This document shows, in pieces, positions 1 to 6,734 of a DNA stretch of 44,779 nt; positions within the stretch are counted from its first letter, which is position 1, and the number at the start of each line of letters is the position of its first letter. Position numbers and translations under genes: made by a program. The stretch is from the NCBI GenBank assembly GCA_017882265.1, contig JADGPW010000020.1, positions 1 through 44,779 on the forward strand, given 5' to 3'. The notes under the pieces are model-generated. The model saw only the letters and a list, made by a program, of their open reading frames with translations, was not told the origin of the DNA and ran no database searches. Origin of the DNA: Chitinophagaceae bacterium. Its GTDB lineage: Bacteria > Bacteroidota > Bacteroidia > Chitinophagales > Chitinophagaceae.

Positions 1-2109
1 GCTAAAAGACCATTTATTGAAACAAAGATCGATAAAACTGTAGTGAATGTGGACGCTTCTCCTACCAGTGCTGGTGCTACTGCATTGGAAGTATTGGAAA
101 AATCACCTGGGGTTACTGTTGACAATGATGGCAATATCAGTTTACGGGGTAAGGCGGGTGTCATCGTGATGATGGATGGAAAACCCACTTATTTATCGGC
201 TACGGATCTGGCTACCATGCTGAAGAATATGCCGGCGTCTGCTTTGGACCAGATCGAGATCATGACCAATCCATCCGCCAGGTATGACGCTTCCGGTAAT
301 TCGGGAGTGATCAATATCAAAACTAAAAAGGGAAAGGCCGCTGGCTTTAACGGGTCGGTCATGGCGGGGATCAGCAGCAGTTTTTTTAAACCTGCCGGTG
401 CTTTATTTGTGACACCCAAATCACAGAATAGTATCAATTTCAATTATCGTAAAAAGAAATTAAACTTTTTTGGTAATTATAATCCCAATATTTACCAGGG
501 TAAGGCAGATCTGACGATCAACCGAAAATTTATTAATGATAATGGTGACATTACCGGTTTTTCGGATGTACAAACCAGTTTTAAATTCGGAAATTTCAAT
601 CATACCCTGAAACTGGGTCTGGACTTTTATGCAGACGCTAAAAACACTTTCGGTATTGTAGCCAGTGGATTTATTTTCAATGGTCATCCTACACCAGTTA
701 CGGTCACTTCTATTTCAGATCAAAATCATCTGCCTGTTTCCAGTATGGTCTCCCTGACGGAAAACAGGATCCATTTTAAGAATTTCAGTGGCAATTTTAA
801 TTATCGGCACTTATTTGATACGGCCGGCAGGGAATTGACAGCAGATCTTGATTATATCCTGTATAATAACACATCCAATATGCTGCTCACCACGGATTTC
901 TACAATGATATGGGGCAGTCAACTGCCGGCACCTTATTGTTGACAGGGCATTTGCCTTCTGATATCAGTATTTATTCGGTTAAATCAGATTATACCCATC
1001 CTTTTAAAAAAGGCGGACTGCTGGAAGCCGGTATTAAATCCAGTTATGTGAAAAATAATAACCTGGTTGACTATACCAGGCTGGTGACGGATAAATGGGT
1101 GGAGGATGCCCGCTCCAATTATTTTATTTATGATGAGAATATCAATGCGGTATATATAAATGTGAACAAGCAGATCAAAAAATGGAGCCTGCAGGGTGGA
1201 CTAAGGTTGGAAAATACGATTGCCAAAGGTTTCCAGGTGACAAATGATTCTACATTTAAAAGAAATTTCACCAGCCTTTTCCCGAGTGTATTTGTAAGCT
1301 ATGCTTTGAATGGTAAGCATTCATTGACCCTATCCTGGAGCCGGAGGATAACAAGACCCAATTACCAGGACCTGAATCCTTTTACTTATTTCCTGGATTC
1401 ACTTTCTTATCGTCAGGGGAATCCCTTTTTGTTGCCCCAATTTACCCATATCATTGAATTGACCCATTCATTTAAAGGAAAACTCATTACTACTTTGAAT
1501 TATAATAATACCACGGATGTGATCGCGCAAATCCTCAAGCAAAATCCGCAAACCAAAGTAGTGTATGCCACGGCTGACAATGTGGCTAAATTCCGGAATG
1601 TAGGTATTTCTTTCACGGCGCCTGTACCTATAACAAAATGGTGGAATACCAACTTTTTCACCAATATCTATAATAATCATTACTTAGGTATTTACAATCT
1701 GCAACCGCTTGATATTGCCTATACCTCATTTATGATGAATATCACCAATACCTTCACGGTAAAACCGGGTTTTAGTTTTGAGCTCAGCGGGTTTTATCGC
1801 GCCAAAGGGGTTGACCAGTTAACCATAAGTGAACCCTTCTACCAGGTTAGTCTTGGAGGGCAGAAAAACATCATGAAGGGAAAAGCAACCCTGCGATTTA
1901 ATATCCGTGACCCATTTGCCTGGCAGGTATATAGGGGAATTACTCAATACAACTCGATCGATGTGAAGATCAGGCAAAGAAATGATTCACGCCAGGCAAC
2001 GGCCACCTTTACTTACCGCTTTGGCAAAAATAATCAACAGACCCCACCGCCCCGGCGTCACAACAACGCCACCCAGGATGAACAGAACAGGGTAGGAAAT
2101 GGTCAGTAA
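1..2109 (+). CDS. TonB-dependent receptor / outer-membrane beta-barrel protein, 5' end cut by window
   Basis: The reading frame is open from base 1 (about 702 residues to the stop), so the true start, signal peptide and any carboxypeptidase-like domain lie outside the window. The visible N-terminal part is a TonB plug: the VLEKSPGVTVDNDGNISLRG stretch, VMMDGKPTYLS, and an NPSARYDASGNSGVINIKTKK end are typical plug motifs. The remainder is rich in alternating aromatic beta strands and resembles the Bacteroidota 'outer membrane protein beta-barrel family' receptors. The last strand (FTYRFGK) is followed by a short Gln/Pro/Arg/Asn tail. It would sit in the outer membrane and import an unidentified ligand using TonB energy, or act as a barrel protein. 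Substrate cannot be told. A GTG at 43 is only an internal codon. Confidence 0.9.
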   Translation, partial: AKRPFIETKIDKTVVNVDASPTSAGATALEVLEKSPGVTVDNDGNISLRGKAGVIVMMDGKPTYLSATDLATMLKNMPASALDQIEIMTNPSARYDASGNSGVINIKTKKGKAAGFNGSVMAGISSSFFKPAGALFVTPKSQNSINFNYRKKKLNFFGNYNPNIYQGKADLTINRKFINDNGDITGFSDVQTSFKFGNFNHTLKLGLDFYADAKNTFGIVASGFIFNGHPTPVTVTSISDQNHLPVSSMVSLTENRIHFKNFSGNFNYRHLFDTAGRELTADLDYILYNNTSNMLLTTDFYNDMGQSTAGTLLLTGHLPSDISIYSVKSDYTHPFKKGGLLEAGIKSSYVKNNNLVDYTRLVTDKWVEDARSNYFIYDENINAVYINVNKQIKKWSLQGGLRLENTIAKGFQVTNDSTFKRNFTSLFPSVFVSYALNGKHSLTLSWSRRITRPNYQDLNPFTYFLDSLSYRQGNPFLLPQFTHIIELTHSFKGKLITTLNYNNTTDVIAQILKQNPQTKVVYATADNVAKFRNVGISFTAPVPITKWWNTNFFTNIYNNHYLGIYNLQPLDIAYTSFMMNITNTFTVKPGFSFELSGFYRAKGVDQLTISEPFYQVSLGGQKNIMKGKATLRFNIRDPFAWQVYRGITQYNSIDVKIRQRNDSRQATATFTYRFGKNNQQTPPPRRHNNATQDEQNRVGNGQ

Positions 2110-2151
2110 TTATAACTTACAGTTTTCTCATGTGCGTGTTGCATCTGAGAC

Positions 2152-2181
2152 GTCCTCCGTTTCTACGGGGGACTTTTTTTT
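2152..2181 (+). terminator. Rho-independent terminator after the receptor
   Basis: GTCCTCCG pairs with CGGGGGAC (one G-T pair) around a short loop and is followed by eight T. It lies about 45 bases after the receptor stop codon. Confidence 0.85.
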
Positions 2182-2230
2182 ATCACGGATTGAAGGATTT
2201 ATTTGGATTTCACGGATTCCCACGGCAGAT

Positions 2231-2238
2231 TATCTTTG
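2231..2238 (+). promoter_or_regulatory. Putative -7 promoter element (TATCTTTG) upstream of yajQ
   Basis: TATCTTTG matches the Bacteroidota -7 consensus TAnnTTTG. A TTTG lies 25 bases further upstream, longer than the usual spacing of about 19-21, so the -33 element is doubtful. The start codon of yajQ is 133 bases downstream. Confidence 0.4.
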
Positions 2239-2251
2239 CGCTTTGAGCGGC

Positions 2252-2323
2252 GAGCTATGAGCCTTGGCCAGAAAAGCATGTATGAATTTCAGTCTCGTAA
2301 CTCATAGCTCATAGCTCACAGCT
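2252..2323. repeat. GAGCTATGAG inverted word repeat
   Basis: GAGCTATGAGC at 2252-2262 is answered by ACTCATAGCTCATAGCTCAC at about 2300-2319. It is one of several short palindromic word repeats that fill gaps in this genome. It lies in the yajQ leader and could form a stem with a loop of about 40 bases. Confidence 0.6.
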
Positions 2324-2371
2324 TATTGTTATCTTGTTAACCTTTCAACTTCTAACCAAACCAAACATACC

Positions 2372-2863
2372 ATGCCATCATTTGATATTGTCAGCAAAGT
2401 TGAGGCCCAGGCATTGGATAATGCCGTCAACGTGACAACCAGGGAGATCACCAACCGATTTGATTTCAAAGGTTCACACGTGGTCATTGACCTTGATAAA
2501 AAGGAATTTCTGCTTAAAATGGAAACGGACGATGATATGAAAATGCGGCAACTCCTGGATGTATTGATCAGCCGGGCGCATAAGCAGGGTATTGCCCCGG
2601 AGGCCTTTGATACATCTAAAGAAGGGCACCAAAGCGGCAAAGTCTGGAGGAAAGAGGTAAAGGTTAAGAATGGGCTGGCCCAGGAAGATGCCAAGAAAAT
2701 AGTAAAGCTGATCAAGGATGCTGGATTAAAGGTCCAGGCTTCGATCAATGACGACCTGGTAAGGGTCAATAGTAAAAAAATTGACGATCTGCAGGCGGTT
2801 ATCCAGTTATGTAAAAATGCAAATACCGGAATTCCTTTACAATATGTGAATATGAGGGATTAA
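2372..2863 (+). CDS. yajQ: YajQ family nucleotide-binding protein
   Basis: The 163-residue product matches the YajQ (UPF0234) family over its whole usual length: it opens with MPSFDIVSKVE, has the NRFDFKGS stretch near residue 30, and ends with LQYVNMRD. Members have two ferredoxin-like folds and have been reported to bind nucleic acids; a Xanthomonas homologue binds cyclic di-GMP and works with a transcription factor. Which role applies here is unknown. The protein is cytosolic, with no signal peptide. The ATG start sits after an A/C-rich leader (AACCAAACCAAACATACC) with no Shine-Dalgarno, as is usual in this phylum. It appears monocistronic. Confidence 0.95.
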   Translation: MPSFDIVSKVEAQALDNAVNVTTREITNRFDFKGSHVVIDLDKKEFLLKMETDDDMKMRQLLDVLISRAHKQGIAPEAFDTSKEGHQSGKVWRKEVKVKNGLAQEDAKKIVKLIKDAGLKVQASINDDLVRVNSKKIDDLQAVIQLCKNANTGIPLQYVNMRD

Positions 2864-3189
2864 GCCCTTGGTAAACTAGTTTTTCAACCTGAAAATTGTT
2901 AATAAACAGGTGGAAAAGCGGTGGATATCAAAAGCTAAAATTATTTGGAAAAGGGTATATGGCCAACGTATCTTCAATTTACAACTGCACGCATTTTGGC
3001 AACAAAATGAATGCATGGAAAGACTGAAATCCCTCAAAAGATGGAAGTTGATCCCGAGAGCATCAAAATTGGGAATAGGCAGGCGCAAGCAGGTTTAGGA
3101 ACAAAATTGATGCTTTCATCTTTTTATATCCACCTACACTTCTATTCGAATTGGGAACACAGATGAGGCTGTCCTAAAAGCTGATTAAT
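2864..3189. other. Gap with no supported gene
   Basis: Short overlapping open frames exist on both strands (62 and 70 residues) but neither looks like a protein family I know, and they shadow each other. The phrase GAGGCTGTCCTAAAAGCT near 3166 resembles trailer sequences common in this phylum. No clear terminator for yajQ is visible. Confidence 0.4.
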
Positions 3190-3384
3190 TAATTGCCGGG
3201 AAGATCGGGACGGGAAGGGGCTGCTTCGCAGCTAAATACAGGAACACTGATGAAACGGATTGGACGGATCAAAACGGATAAATAACTATATCCGTGTTAA
3301 TCTCTTGAATCCGTTTCATCAGTGTTCCTGTATTTTTTGCTGCGACAGCAGCCCTTCCCGTCTTCCCGCGCTTCCCGGCAATTA
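3190..3384. repeat. 195-bp imperfect palindrome
   Basis: TAATTGCCGGG at 3190-3200 is the exact reverse complement of 3374-3384. Further inward, GGGAAGGGGCTGC pairs approximately with GCAGCCCTTCCCG, and AATCCGTTTCATCAGTGTTCC at 3308-3328 is the exact complement of GGAACACTGATGAAACGGATT. The innermost arms (GGACGGATCAAAACGGAT / ATCCGTGTTAATCTCTTG) match with several mismatches around an AT-rich centre near 3283-3290. Such a structure is typical of a non-autonomous palindromic repeat. It ends only 14 bases before the rpmE2 promoter. Confidence 0.85.
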
Positions 3385-3397
3385 CCCTTCAATAAGA

Positions 3398-3429
3398 TTT
3401 GGATATAACCCTTCTCCCGGCTACCTTTG
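3398..3429 (+). promoter_or_regulatory. Bacteroidota-type promoter of rpmE2
   Basis: TTTG at 3398-3401, then 21 bases, then TACCTTTG at 3422-3429. This fits the TTTG-N(19-21)-TAnnTTTG pattern of the primary sigma factor in this phylum. The expected transcription start is near 3435, giving a leader of about 60 nt. Confidence 0.75.
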
Positions 3430-3454
3430 CCGACTTAATTAATTCTTTTCATTC

Positions 3455-3472
3455 GTACGGCAAAATCCGTAC
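3455..3472 (+). promoter_or_regulatory. Leader hairpin of rpmE2
   Basis: GTACGG and CCGTAC form a perfect 6-bp stem around CAAAAT in the 5' leader, 21 bases before the ATG. Ribosomal protein leaders are often autoregulated; whether this one is remains inference. Confidence 0.5.
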
Positions 3473-3493
3473 AACCTTAAAAATCATAGATTT

Positions 3494-3748
3494 ATGAAAA
3501 AAGGAATCCATCCCGATAGCTATCGGTTAGTAGTTTTTAAAGACATGAGTAATGGTCATTCTTTCCTCAGCCGTTCGACTGCAAGTTCAAAAGAGAAAGT
3601 AAAATGGGAGGATGGTAATGAATATCCCCTGGTTAAACTGGAAATTTCCAATACTTCACATCCCTTTTTTACCGGAAAGAATATGCTGGTAGATACAGCA
3701 GGTCGTATTGATAAATTCAAGAAGAAATACGCAAAAAAGGTGGAATAA
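3494..3748 (+). CDS. rpmE2: 50S ribosomal protein L31 type B
   Basis: The 84-residue product has the type B L31 hallmarks: [15 protein letters not shown] near the N-terminus, [20 protein letters not shown] in the middle, [18 protein letters not shown] near the end, and no zinc-binding CxxC pair. It is a structural protein of the large subunit at the inter-subunit bridge. It has its own promoter, leader hairpin and terminator, so it is a single-gene unit. Codons 7-11 contain CCCGATAGCTATCGG, a palindrome that also occurs at 18133 and 23483. That is probably chance amplification of a favoured word, since the encoded residues fit the family. Confidence 0.97.
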   Translation: MKKGIHPDSYRLVVFKDMSNGHSFLSRSTASSKEKVKWEDGNEYPLVKLEISNTSHPFFTGKNMLVDTAGRIDKFKKKYAKKVE

Positions 3749-3820
3749 TATTACATTGTGACACTACTCTGACCCCGTATTTTATGGGAGAAGAGTTTTG
3801 TTTTTCATGGCTATACTTTA

Positions 3821-3852
3821 GACCTCCCGATTCTTCGGGAGGTCGTTTTTTT
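3821..3852 (+). terminator. Terminator of rpmE2
   Basis: GACCTCCCGA and TCGGGAGGTC form a perfect 10-bp stem with a TTCT loop, followed by GTTTTTTT. Confidence 0.92.
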
Positions 3853-3919
3853 GGGGGTAGACCTATTGGGTTACAATTGCAGAGGTTCCCATTCCCTGAA
3901 GTGGTTCTTAGTCGAACCG

Positions 3920-4219
3920 TTAAAACTTAATAGATATTTGAAGATGTCCGCCAAGTCCGTCTTTAATTATACGTTGTAAAGTTGAAAAACGAACATCCTT
4001 TAAATCTTTTTCAAGTTTTGAAATGTAGGATTTATTTGTCCCTGATAATGCTGCGACCTGCTCTTGTGTCAAACCTTTTTCTTGTCTGGCTTGTTGAATA
4101 AGTACGCCAAGTTTAAACGCTTCATATTCACTGTCAAACTTGCCTCTTTTTTTTGTGCCTTTAACACCGACTTCACTGTCGATAAATTCGCTAAGGCTTG
4201 TTAGATTTTTTTTCTTCAT
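3920..4219 (-). CDS. HigA-like XRE antitoxin
   Basis: The protein (99 residues from the ATG at 4219; the frame is open further upstream but overlaps the toxin) has a C-terminal helix-turn-helix: LIQQARQEKGLTQEQVAALS followed by GTNKSYISKLEKDLKDVRFSTL. The ending RIIKDGLGGHLQISIKF is typical of HigA partners of Gp49-type toxins. It should neutralise the toxin and repress the operon. The start was chosen because MKKKNLTSLSEFID matches the usual N-terminus; the upstream extension is lysine-rich and simply reads the toxin tail in another frame. It overlaps the toxin gene by 29 bp, which implies translational coupling in toxin-antitoxin order. Confidence 0.88.
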   Translation of the reverse strand: MKKKNLTSLSEFIDSEVGVKGTKKRGKFDSEYEAFKLGVLIQQARQEKGLTQEQVAALSGTNKSYISKLEKDLKDVRFSTLQRIIKDGLGGHLQISIKF

Positions 4220-4544
4220 AATATTCGTTTTTAATTTTCTCCGCTTTTTCAATTTCCTTTGTTGGTGTCTTTTGAGTTTTCTTTTGAAACCCATGTCCAA
4301 CTACCACAAGATTATTGCTGTCGAAAAAGCAGAAGATGCGAAAAATGTCATTGCCAACCTGGACTCTTATTTCATAAAGAGCATCCGTGTTTTCAAGATG
4401 CTTAAAATAAATCTCAGGAATTCGATCCAGGCTTTCGATAATTTGAAGTGTCCAAAGAATTTTCTTCTGAATCTTCCATGTTTGTTGCTGATAAAATTCT
4501 CTGAAATATTCCTTAAAGAAAAAAAGTTGAAGTTTATTTGTCAC
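4191..4544 (-). CDS. RelE/HigB-like toxin (Gp49 family)
   Basis: The product (about 117 residues) contains FKEYFREFY, ILWTLQIIESLDRIPEIYFKHLE, LYEIRVQVGNDIFRIFCFFD and GFQKKTQKTPTKEIEKAEKI. These are the core of Gp49/HigB-like RelE-superfamily toxins, which are ribosome-dependent or free mRNA endonucleases. I place the start at the GTG of 4544 (MTNKLQLFFFKEYF). The longer TTG start at 4571 lies inside a palindromic operator and upstream of the -7 box, so it is unlikely to be transcribed. The gene precedes and overlaps the antitoxin, as usual for HigBA. The activity itself is inferred from the family. Confidence 0.86.
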   Translation of the reverse strand: MTNKLQLFFFKEYFREFYQQQTWKIQKKILWTLQIIESLDRIPEIYFKHLENTDALYEIRVQVGNDIFRIFCFFDSNNLVVVGHGFQKKTQKTPTKEIEKAEKIKNEYYEEKKSNKP

Positions 4545-4548
4545 GAAA

Positions 4549-4581
4549 CAAAGATAATGAAAGTAGTCCAATTAGACTACT
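4549..4581 (-). promoter_or_regulatory. Promoter -7 box and probable antitoxin operator of the higBA pair
   Basis: On the minus strand TATCTTTG (4549-4556) matches the TAnnTTTG element. Just upstream, at 4562-4581, AGTAGTC and GACTACT form perfect 7-bp inverted arms around a 6-base centre. A palindrome in the promoter spacer is where an HTH antitoxin would bind for autorepression. The GTG start lies only 5 bases after the -7 box, so the transcript may be nearly leaderless. Confidence 0.6.
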
Positions 4582-4667
4582 AAAATTATGAAAGAGTGTT
4601 CGGTAGCATATCCTCGCTCAGAAGTAAAGGAGAAAAAAGAGGGTTTATTTAGTTTAATCTCAAAATT

Positions 4668-4730
4668 CCCAGGGCTTGCCCCTGGGTGGACCATGGAGCG
4701 TGGGTTCCTGGGTCCAGGGCTTGCCCTGGG
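4668..4730. repeat. Two REP-like GGGCTTGCCC hairpins
   Basis: CCCAGGGCTTGCCCCTGGG (4668-4686) and CCAGGGCTTGCCCTGGG (4714-4730) are near-perfect hairpins about 45 bases apart in the same orientation. They have the same architecture (GGGCT-loop-CCC) as the REP hairpins around the transposase at 34.7-35.6 kb. Confidence 0.7.
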
Positions 4731-4797
4731 GTTGAATACCTTTTATTTCTCTTTCTCTCTTTTAACCTGCACGGATTAGTCACCGGAATTTACCGAG

Positions 4798-4896
4798 CTA
4801 TAGAGAACCTATAGAGAACATACAGAGAATCTATAGAGAATCTGGCCAGGGTTAACTTTTGGTTTGCGTAGGGTATCCTTAGGGTCAGGTCAGGGG
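4798..4896. repeat. Array 1 of degenerate 11-bp tandem repeats
   Basis: Nine consecutive 11-bp units keep exact phase: CTATAGAGAAC, CTATAGAGAAC, ATACAGAGAAT, CTATAGAGAAT, CTGGCCAGGGT, TAACTTTTGGT, TTGCGTAGGGT, ATCCTTAGGGT, CAGGTCAGGGG. The first four are near-identical; the later ones drift in sequence but mostly keep a GGGT end in register. No open frame explains it (11 is not a multiple of 3). It is followed by TTATGCATC. See also 5084-5182 and 34295-34489. Confidence 0.8.
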
Positions 4897-5083
4897 TTAT
4901 GCATCTCATAAACAATAGTAAACCAGGCTTTAACCTTACGCAAGCCAATTGGCAGGCAATGCATTGGTTCTTTTAAATCAGGGCCATGAATTCTCACCTT
5001 GAAATCAGTCAGCAGCTTAAACTTAAAGCAGTCCAAAATGGATTTCCGGGTTCACTGGAATAAAACGTGGCTCAAACCGGTAC
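4897..5083. other. Spacer between the two 11-bp arrays
   Basis: No gene is visible. The stretch opens with TTATGCATC and contains small palindromes (GCCAATTGGC near 4949, CAATGCATTG near 4958) but no promoter or repeat that I can define. Confidence 0.4.
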
Positions 5084-5182
5084 CTACCCGAGCCCTACCT
5101 GAGCTCATACCTCTACGCTACCTCTTCGCTATTTAGCGTAGAGGTAGCGTAGGGGTAGCGTAGGGGTAGCGCAGGTATGGGT
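5084..5182. repeat. Array 2 of 11-bp tandem repeats, folded as a hairpin
   Basis: Nine 11-bp units: CTACCCGAGCC, CTACCTGAGCT, CATACCTCTAC, GCTACCTCTTC, GCTATTTAGCG, TAGAGGTAGCG, TAGGGGTAGCG, TAGGGGTAGCG, CAGGTATGGGT. The left half is CTACC-type and the right half GGTAG-type, so the array is also a long inverted repeat centred near 5133 (CGCTATTTAGCG). The 23-base arms there differ at only two positions. The array ends 7 bases before the -7 box of the following gene, so it occupies the whole -33 region. Confidence 0.85.
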
Positions 5183-5189
5183 TTTGGTA

Positions 5190-5197
5190 TATCTTTG
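5190..5197 (+). promoter_or_regulatory. -7 promoter element of the 238-aa gene
   Basis: TATCTTTG is a full match to TAnnTTTG, 36 bases before the ATG at 5234. The place of the -33 element is taken by the end of 11-bp array 2. Confidence 0.65.
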
Positions 5198-5233
5198 TCC
5201 CGTCCCGGTTTTTTATCACTTTAAAACTTTTGT

Positions 5234-5950
5234 ATGGCGTTTTTAAGAGATGTTTGGTTAAATGGCCGCATGGGCGATAGGGTCTATTATACGCGGAATG
5301 GCAAACGGATCAGCCGCAGGATCCCAGAAACCGTGCATAAGACCCCCAATATGAAAAAAAGAAGCGCCAATTTTGGCATCGCTTCCCGGGCGGCTGGCGT
5401 GACCCGGAAATTATTGATTGATGTGCTGCCGTTTCCGACCGACCGAGACATGCAGAATAAGTTTGGCGGGGCCTTTAGCAGGTGGCTCAGCTCCACAAGC
5501 CTGGGCCAGGTTCATACGGAAGAAAAGGTTGGTGAAATATGCGGATTTGCTTTTTCGGGTTCCAAACTGCCTTTTGCCTGGATCCGAGCGATCGGGTGCA
5601 GCTATACAAAAGGAAAACCGGTTATTCATATTCCTGCTTTTATCCCGGCAGACAATAATAAACTTCCGAAGGATACAATGGCCATCCTTTGCAAGGTAGC
5701 GGCAACCACCTGTAGGCTGAAAGATGGCAAAGAAGAAAAAATGGAAATGAAAGACCTGGAAATAACTGTTGTTGATGGTAAAACGGAGGAGCAAGATCTC
5801 ACCTTGAACCTTGCCATAAAACCAGGTCATATCTTCATAACCGTTCTTTCCGTGAAATTTAAGATCAATGAGAAAGGGAGTACATATATCCTGTATAAGG
5901 AAGGGTATCAGCCATCGTTGGTCCTGGGTGCGAACTATAAAAAAAGCTGA
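5234..5950 (+). CDS. Conserved-looking 238-aa protein of unknown function
   Basis: I do not recognise a characterised domain. The product is soluble, with no signal peptide or membrane segment. The first 60 residues are strongly basic (MGDRVYYTRNGKRISRRIPE, then KTPNMKKRSANFGIASRAA), suggestive of a DNA- or RNA-contacting tail. Next comes an IDVLPFPTDRDMQNKFGGAF segment, and the C-terminal half is beta-rich (IPAFIPADN, DLEITVVDGK, GHIFITVLSVKFKI). I have a vague impression of similar hypothetical proteins in Chitinophagaceae, but cannot verify it. The ATG follows a strong -7 box. Its promoter is overlaid by 11-bp array 2 and array 1 lies 300 bp further upstream, so the protein may be linked to those arrays. 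Confidence 0.75.
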   Translation: MAFLRDVWLNGRMGDRVYYTRNGKRISRRIPETVHKTPNMKKRSANFGIASRAAGVTRKLLIDVLPFPTDRDMQNKFGGAFSRWLSSTSLGQVHTEEKVGEICGFAFSGSKLPFAWIRAIGCSYTKGKPVIHIPAFIPADNNKLPKDTMAILCKVAATTCRLKDGKEEKMEMKDLEITVVDGKTEEQDLTLNLAIKPGHIFITVLSVKFKINEKGSTYILYKEGYQPSLVLGANYKKS

Positions 5951-6710
5951 TATGACGAGAGGACGATATAAGATTCCATACCTGTGCCTGGCAGAGATAA
6001 AGCATATGGTTCTTCTTAATAATATATTCTTGCATTTTTTTAATTATCATGTAGCTTAGTTCTTTAACAATAAAAGTAGTTTGACACCTGATTGAAATAA
6101 TCCATTTGACAGTACATTAAATTTATTATAAGAGCATTGCCTGTTAACAAAAAAGCTCGGCACCTGCGAGCGAAAAAGCCAATAGATATTCCCGCCGGTA
6201 AGTTTGATTCATGCCTGATCGGCACCTTGCGCTCAGAATCAATTGTACGCTCAGTGAAGAATGGTGGTGATGGCATAATGATGAAAATCAAAGGAGATGG
6301 CGAAATCTTGATCCTTTATACTGGTATGAAGGAAGTCAAACAAGTTATAGGGGGTCGAGGTCGTATCGTCAGACATATGGCGCGGAGGGGCAACCGGAAT
6401 CATCAGAACTGACAATGGGCTTGTGAAGGTTAGTAGTGTTGGAGAAACAGATATAAAGGGAACGGGAACCAATGAATCTGGAACAAAATCTCTTGCAGTA
6501 AGCGGACTCGGGCCTGTTTTTACGGGAGGAGGCAAGACATATAATTTAAACTACACCTGCAGTGAAACAACACTGGTTATAAAACTGAGTATCCAGAACA
6601 ATGTGATACAGACTTCTACTTTCAAACGCGAAAAGAAATAATAGCGGGAAGAAATGGGAACACTTATCTCAGCTGGATGTCCTCACTTCAACCGGGCTAA
6701 TAATTATCAC
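5951..6710 (+). other. Long gap with possible gene remnant
   Basis: No intact gene is convincing. At 6137-6412 a 91-residue frame (DSCLIGTLRSESIVRSVKNG) and, in another frame, 6351-6641 (open from a stop at 6348; GTG at 6423; VKVSSVGETDIKGTGTNESG, then a beta-rich tail ending FKREKK) run in the same direction and overlap. This could be one small gene broken by a frameshift near 6340-6390, or two spurious frames. Base composition is less AT-rich than the flanking spacer, which weakly favours former coding sequence. The 5951-6130 part is AT-rich with nothing identifiable. Confidence 0.35.
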
Positions 6711-6734
6711 TAAATTTGGCAGATATTTATCTGC
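6711..6734 (+). promoter_or_regulatory. -7 box and start-site palindrome before the GlmU-like gene
   Basis: TAAATTTG (6711-6718) fits the TAnnTTTG element. It is followed at once by GCAGATATTTATCTGC (6719-6734), whose GCAGAT/ATCTGC arms end exactly at the ATG of 6735. The palindrome covers the expected transcription start and the short leader, so it could be an operator or a hairpin masking the start codon. Confidence 0.5.

Noticed and set aside
2910-3098. 62-aa plus-strand frame and 70-aa minus-strand frame after yajQ
   Set aside because: They overlap each other, have no family resemblance, no -7 box and ordinary spacer composition.
4140-4583. 147-aa plus-strand frame over the toxin-antitoxin pair
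   Set aside because: Antisense to two recognisable genes and itself without any motif.
6251-6535. 94-aa minus-strand frame
   Set aside because: Proline-rich shadow of the plus-strand frames with no start signal or domain.
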